Assembly: GCA_027943745.1 (NCBI GenBank)
Contig: AP025763.1
Coordinates: 3,472,001 to 3,536,000, forward strand
DNA: 64,000 bases
Direction: 5' to 3'
DNA from: Neptuniibacter victor
GTDB taxonomy: Bacteria; Pseudomonadota; Gammaproteobacteria; Pseudomonadales; Balneatricaceae
The notes below the pieces were generated by a model that ran no database searches, was not told the DNA's origin, and worked only from the letters and a program-made list of their open reading frames with translations. Positions 60,229 through 64,000 of the stretch are shown piece by piece. Each line of letters begins with the position of its first letter. The first letter of the stretch is position 1. A program made the position numbers and the translations under genes.

Positions 60229-62415
60229 CTAACTGGCGGCAACAACTCGATTACGCCCTTGTCTCTTAGCAGTATACAAGGCTTTATCTGCATCATTTTG
60301 CATATCAAGAAAATCTTGGTACTTACCTGTTTGCCATTCGGCAACACCAATACTGACCGTTACTCGAACCGTGTGCTCATTAGCCTGAACTTCAAGCGAC
60401 TCAATCCTTTTACGGATTCTTTCAGCCAAACCCAGTGCTTCTTCCAAAACCGTTTCTGGCATCAAAATAGCGAACTCTTCCCCGCCTAAGCGCGCCACGA
60501 TATCTGTACGTCGAGCGGCATAGAAGCAGGCTTCGTAAAACTCTTTTAAAACCAAATCACCAGTATTATGGCCAAAACTATCATTCACCGCTTTGAAGAG
60601 ATCAATATCGAGCATAAGAATTGACAGTGGTCGAGAAAAGCGTTCGATACGAGCAATCTCATGCTCTGCCATTCGATTGAACTTACGGCGATTTAACGCA
60701 CCGGTTAATGGATCTGTCGAGGCTAATTGCTTATACCGCTCATGCTCATTTTTGTTGCGCTGAAGATCCATCGCTTGCCGTTGGAGATAAACCGTAGAAG
60801 AGATATCTGCTTGCAGCAGGCTACGGCGGCATTTTTCATAAGCACTCACCATTAAGCCTATCTCATCGTCCACAAACTTATCAGTAAATACATAATCTCT
60901 ACGCCCTTTAGCTAAAGAGGTCATCGCCTTTTTCAGCTTACGGACTGGATAAATAATACTAAAATTAAGTAGCCACGAAGACACGAGCGTCATGAAAATA
61001 ATCACGACAAGCACAAAAGCCGTCAAGTACAGCTTCAGCTTAAGCCCCTCAGCTTTATGCAACGCTGCGGTTTCAATATCCAACACAAGATGATCAGCCA
61101 ATACCTTAAGCTGATCTATTTTATGAGAAAACACTGCAAACCAAGACTTAACATCAACACCAGAGGGAACCTTCTGATCAATTGCTTCGTATAACAGCTC
61201 CTCATACTCTTCTACTTGCTTTATCACAATACCGTCAAGCAGTTCACGATACTGCTGCTGTTGCTCACTTGACGCTACCTGCTCAAAGAACTGGCTCAAC
61301 CCCTGCTGCTGACCAATCAAGGAAGTAAACATTCTCACACGCGGCTCAGTTAAACCACCATCTGATAACAATAACGTCCCCAATGCTCTCTCTTGCCCAA
61401 CGATCTCTTTAAGATCAACCACAGCTGTAAATGCAGAGATATTAGTCGCTAAGGTGGCATCCATCTCAAGTACAGCCATACCCGACGGTATTTTCAACAG
61501 CTGAGTAATTAGGTCCGTATAATAAGCCTGCATCCGATCTACGGAATCGCCTTTCGTATCAACTTTGCTCCTTTGCTCAGTTAAACCATCTAATAATCCA
61601 ATCGATTTAATAATGGCTTGCTCCATATTAAGCGGAACCTGCTCACGCATTAACTGCTGTAAGCGCTTATGAAAAGCTTTCAAGGCCTGATCCGTTTTAT
61701 CCCTTCTAACAATGAGCTCGTCGCTAAACACTTTATAATCAGAACCAATCATCCCGGTTGAGACTCCACGCTCAGCTTGTAAACTATGCGTTAGGTTATT
61801 CACCTCATGCGCCATCTGACTGATTGACGCTAACCGAGCCATCGCTTGGTAATCCTGTAAACTTCCGATCAAAATAATTAAACTTAATAGAATCAAGCCG
61901 ACAAAAGGGAAAAGCGCCGTAAGAAAAATCCTTTGACCCACAGCTAAACGCTGGCCTACTCGCGCGACAAACCGCTCAACCCATGTTTTATTAGATGATT
62001 TAACACTCGTGAGGCCTCGATCATATACGTCCTGAAAATATTCCATGTCATCGACAACGATATGGTTAAGTAACCAGTCGACTAAGAATAGGTATATATC
62101 GCGAGCGACCTCTACTGTATCTGCATTTAACAGCTCTGAACGCAGTTCTGGGATTTTTTGAATAAACTGCTGATGGGAACGAATATGAATTTCTAAATCT
62201 TGATAACCACACTGGCGCATCAAGACTTCTTCACGCTTAAAGTGAAGCTGTACATAGTTTTCTAACTTAACAAAAACATCTTTTATAACATCTGATTCAT
62301 GATTTTCTTCAATCGCATCAGATAGATCACCAATAATTGAGAGAAGCATCTTATGATCGTTATCGATCTCGTCGACCCCAACGCTTAGACCTTCATCCCA
62401 CTTAAATTCACTCAT
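60229..62415 (-). CDS. Hemerythrin-NIT-HAMP-GGDEF diguanylate cyclase
   Basis: 728-residue membrane signalling protein. N-terminal bacteriohemerythrin domain (about 1-135) with the full diiron ligand set: His21, His58, Glu62, His77, His81, His118 and Asp123 (HFKREE, HIRSH, HIVVDD). A membrane helix follows (about 163-185), then a periplasmic NIT-like domain (about 195-440; NLTHSLQAERGVSTGMIGSD is the family-type start). A second helix (about 452-474) and HAMP lead to GGDEF with RLGGEEFAIL. The product is probably c-di-GMP in response to nitrate/nitrite outside and O2 or NO inside. It converges on the MocR gene with DnaA boxes between. Confidence 0.9.
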   Translation of the reverse strand: MSEFKWDEGLSVGVDEIDNDHKMLLSIIGDLSDAIEENHESDVIKDVFVKLENYVQLHFKREEVLMRQCGYQDLEIHIRSHQQFIQKIPELRSELLNADTVEVARDIYLFLVDWLLNHIVVDDMEYFQDVYDRGLTSVKSSNKTWVERFVARVGQRLAVGQRIFLTALFPFVGLILLSLIILIGSLQDYQAMARLASISQMAHEVNNLTHSLQAERGVSTGMIGSDYKVFSDELIVRRDKTDQALKAFHKRLQQLMREQVPLNMEQAIIKSIGLLDGLTEQRSKVDTKGDSVDRMQAYYTDLITQLLKIPSGMAVLEMDATLATNISAFTAVVDLKEIVGQERALGTLLLSDGGLTEPRVRMFTSLIGQQQGLSQFFEQVASSEQQQQYRELLDGIVIKQVEEYEELLYEAIDQKVPSGVDVKSWFAVFSHKIDQLKVLADHLVLDIETAALHKAEGLKLKLYLTAFVLVVIIFMTLVSSWLLNFSIIYPVRKLKKAMTSLAKGRRDYVFTDKFVDDEIGLMVSAYEKCRRSLLQADISSTVYLQRQAMDLQRNKNEHERYKQLASTDPLTGALNRRKFNRMAEHEIARIERFSRPLSILMLDIDLFKAVNDSFGHNTGDLVLKEFYEACFYAARRTDIVARLGGEEFAILMPETVLEEALGLAERIRKRIESLEVQANEHTVRVTVSIGVAEWQTGKYQDFLDMQNDADKALYTAKRQGRNRVVAAS

Positions 62416-62640
62416 ACATTTTAACTTCGCTATACAAACTACTTAACCATCCAGCAAGGATTCAAACATTCAAAAACACATATACTCCATCATTTAGCAT
62501 GCTAAGGAGACATATATAAACAAATATTCATTATAGCTTTACTAAGTTGTTATAACAGCGCCATTCCTCCTTCGAGGTATTCTCGCCAGCTTTTACCTTG
62601 ATCTTGTCTTGCGTCAATTAATACACCTTCTTGGCAGGCA
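62416..62640. other. Intergenic stretch beside pnp
   Basis: No full gene is seen. On the minus strand an open frame of 33 codons without a start (62550-62651) ends with a plausible-looking C-terminus (SWREYLEGGMALL). It runs out of the pnp terminator and has no ribosome binding site, so it is a chance frame or a gene remnant. Confidence 0.35.
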
Positions 62641-62643
62641 CAA

Positions 62644-62675
62644 AAAAACCGCTAAGCGTGAACTCAGCGGTTTTT
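62644..62675 (-). terminator. Terminator of pnp
   Basis: AAAAACCGCT / AGCGGTTTTT with a 12-base loop; on the minus strand it ends in a run of seven T. It lies about 50 bases after the pnp stop and could also work on the plus strand. Confidence 0.85.
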
Positions 62676-62727
62676 CTATTAAATCCCCACTAACCAACCA
62701 TATGGCTGGCTAGTCATAGATTAAATC

Positions 62728-64000
62728 TTAGCTAACTGCGTTATCTGCAATCAGATCTTTCATAGATAGCTTGATACGGCCACGCTGGTCTACATCCAGA
62801 ACTTTAACCTTAACCATCTGATCCATCTGGATGTAATCAGTTACTTTCTCAACACGCTTGTTGTCGATCTGAGAAATGTGAACTAGACCATCTTTACCTG
62901 GCAAGATGTTAACGAATGCACCGAAATCTTCGATACGTACCACTTTACCTTCGTAAACCTGACCGATCTCTGCTTCAGCAGTGATTTCGATGATCTTATC
63001 AGTTGCTGCTTTAGCCGCTGCTTTATCAGCTGCGTATACGCGCACTGTACCATCATCTTCGATATCGATAGATGCGCCAGTCTCTTCAGTCAACGCACGG
63101 ATAGTTGCGCCGCCTTTGCCGATAACGTCACGAATCTTCTCAGGGTTGATCTTAAGCTGAGTTAGCGCTGGAGCATTGTCTGGCAGCTCAGGACGAGCAT
63201 ACCCAATCACTTTAGCCATCTCTTTTAGGATATGAACACGTGCTTCATATGCCTGCTCAAGCGCGATGTCCATGATCTCTTCAGTGATACCTGTAATTTT
63301 GATATCCATCTGAAGTGCAGTGATACCGGTTTCAGTACCTGCTACTTTAAAGTCCATATCACCTAGGTGATCTTCGTCACCCAAGATATCAGTTAGGACA
63401 GCAAAGCCGTTCTCTTCTTTAACAAGACCCATTGCGATACCCGCAACTGGTGCTTTAAGAGGAACACCTGCATCCATCATGGATAGAGACGCGCCACATA
63501 CAGAAGCCATTGAGCTTGAACCGTTAGATTCAGTAATCTCAGATACGATACGGATTGTGTAAGGGAACTCTTCTTGTGTTGGAAGCACTGCTGCAACACC
63601 ACGACGAGCCAAACGACCATGACCGATTTCACGACGGCCAGCGCCCATCATACGACCACATTCACCTACAGAGTATGGAGGGAAGTTGTAGTGAAGCATG
63701 AACGGATCTTTACGTTCGCCTTCAATCGCATCGATAATCTGCTGATCACGTGCAGTACCCAGCGTACAAGTTACAACAGACTGAGTTTCACCACGTGTAA
63801 ATAGTGAAGAACCGTGTGTACCTTTAAGTACATCGATCTGCACATCGATACCACGAACCGTTTTGTTATCACGACCATCGATGCGCGGCTCACCGGCAAC
63901 GATACGTCCACGTACGATCTCTTTCTCAAGAGAGCTAACGATACCAGAAACATCACCTGCAGAAGCTTGACCTTCCTCTTCTCCAGATAAGTTTTCAACC
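62728..64000 (-). CDS. pnp: Polynucleotide phosphorylase, C-terminal part, cut by the window edge
   Basis: The frame stays open from 62728 to the right edge, about 424 residues, and the start lies beyond. Visible: the second RNase PH domain ([74 protein letters not shown]), then a KH domain ([25 protein letters not shown]) and an S1 domain ([33 protein letters not shown]). The C-terminus stops soon after S1. PNPase degrades RNA by phosphorolysis in the degradosome. A GTG at 63843 could be mistaken for a start, but the reading continues upstream in frame. Confidence 0.97.
   Translation of the reverse strand, partial: VENLSGEEEGQASAGDVSGIVSSLEKEIVRGRIVAGEPRIDGRDNKTVRGIDVQIDVLKGTHGSSLFTRGETQSVVTCTLGTARDQQIIDAIEGERKDPFMLHYNFPPYSVGECGRMMGAGRREIGHGRLARRGVAAVLPTQEEFPYTIRIVSEITESNGSSSMASVCGASLSMMDAGVPLKAPVAGIAMGLVKEENGFAVLTDILGDEDHLGDMDFKVAGTETGITALQMDIKITGITEEIMDIALEQAYEARVHILKEMAKVIGYARPELPDNAPALTQLKINPEKIRDVIGKGGATIRALTEETGASIDIEDDGTVRVYAADKAAAKAATDKIIEITAEAEIGQVYEGKVVRIEDFGAFVNILPGKDGLVHISQIDNKRVEKVTDYIQMDQMVKVKVLDVDQRGRIKLSMKDLIADNAVS

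Noticed and set aside
63771-63998. A separate minus-strand frame near the right edge, suggesting a frameshift in pnp
   Set aside because: The pnp frame reads continuously from 62728 to 64000 with conserved residues ([15 protein letters not shown], then RGIDVQIDV), so the other frame is a shadow.

Overview
The window reads as a chromosome segment from a marine gammaproteobacterium close to the Pseudomonadales/Oceanospirillales, probably Oceanospirillaceae. This placement is an inference from gene content: moderate to low GC, the run dksA-gluQ-cbrX-cbrA-cbrB-pcnB-folK-panB-panC in the Pseudomonas order, the tyrS / M23 peptidase / anmK / erpA / argC neighbourhood, and a cNOR nitric oxide reductase cluster controlled by NorR. 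No 16S comparison could be run. Most of the window is core genome. Mobile DNA is suggested only at the left edge, where a tRNA-Leu(CAA) gene survives as its 3' part, which looks like the distal attachment site of an island lying further left.

Layout: 1-0.7 kb, presumed island end, tRNA-Leu remnant and its terminator. 0.7-10.3 kb, sensing region: a PAS-GGDEF-EAL protein, then an outer-membrane TonB-dependent receptor, a periplasmic ABC-type binding protein and a CHASE8-like hybrid histidine kinase in one operon, then small membrane proteins and an orphan HigA-like antitoxin. 10.4-16.1 kb, a complete rRNA operon on the minus strand (16S, tRNA-Ile, tRNA-Ala, 23S, 5S) with P1 promoter, two boxA sites and a terminator. 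16.2-26.6 kb, housekeeping genes (tyrS, M23 peptidase, anmK, erpA, argC, ClC transporter, thiE, hemL). 26.7-34.7 kb, nitric oxide detoxification or respiration: a CBS protein behind an FNR-like box, norR, and norCB-norD-norQ-norE-norF. NorR-type sites and a sigma54 promoter are visible before norC.

34.7-41.5 kb, cell wall and miscellaneous genes (lpoP-like lipoprotein, mrcB, an APH/P-loop fusion, a Rieske protein, sfsA, an aminotransferase). 41.7-51.8 kb, the dksA-to-panC block. Between cbrB and pcnB there is a 600-base gap with five CbrB-type hexamers, a perfectly spaced sigma54 promoter and A/CA-rich sequence with AAYAAYAA motifs. This is where Pseudomonas keeps the Crc/Hfq-titrating RNA CrcZ, and I propose a CrcZ-like RNA here. 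52-56.2 kb, a thiolase behind a structured leader, a tandem T-fold (PTPS-like) protein, rsuA and rsmC. 56.2-57.4 kb, three tandem copies of a small secreted protein of unknown function. 57.7-60.1 kb, an EamA exporter divergent from a MocR-type regulator. 60.2-62.4 kb, a large minus-strand protein joining hemerythrin, a NIT-like sensor, HAMP and GGDEF. Three DnaA boxes lie in the convergent gap beside it. The window ends inside pnp.

Themes that connect the genes: c-di-GMP signalling with three multi-domain sensors, one of them potentially O2/NO and nitrate responsive; sigma54-dependent control by NorR and CbrB; and nitric oxide metabolism.
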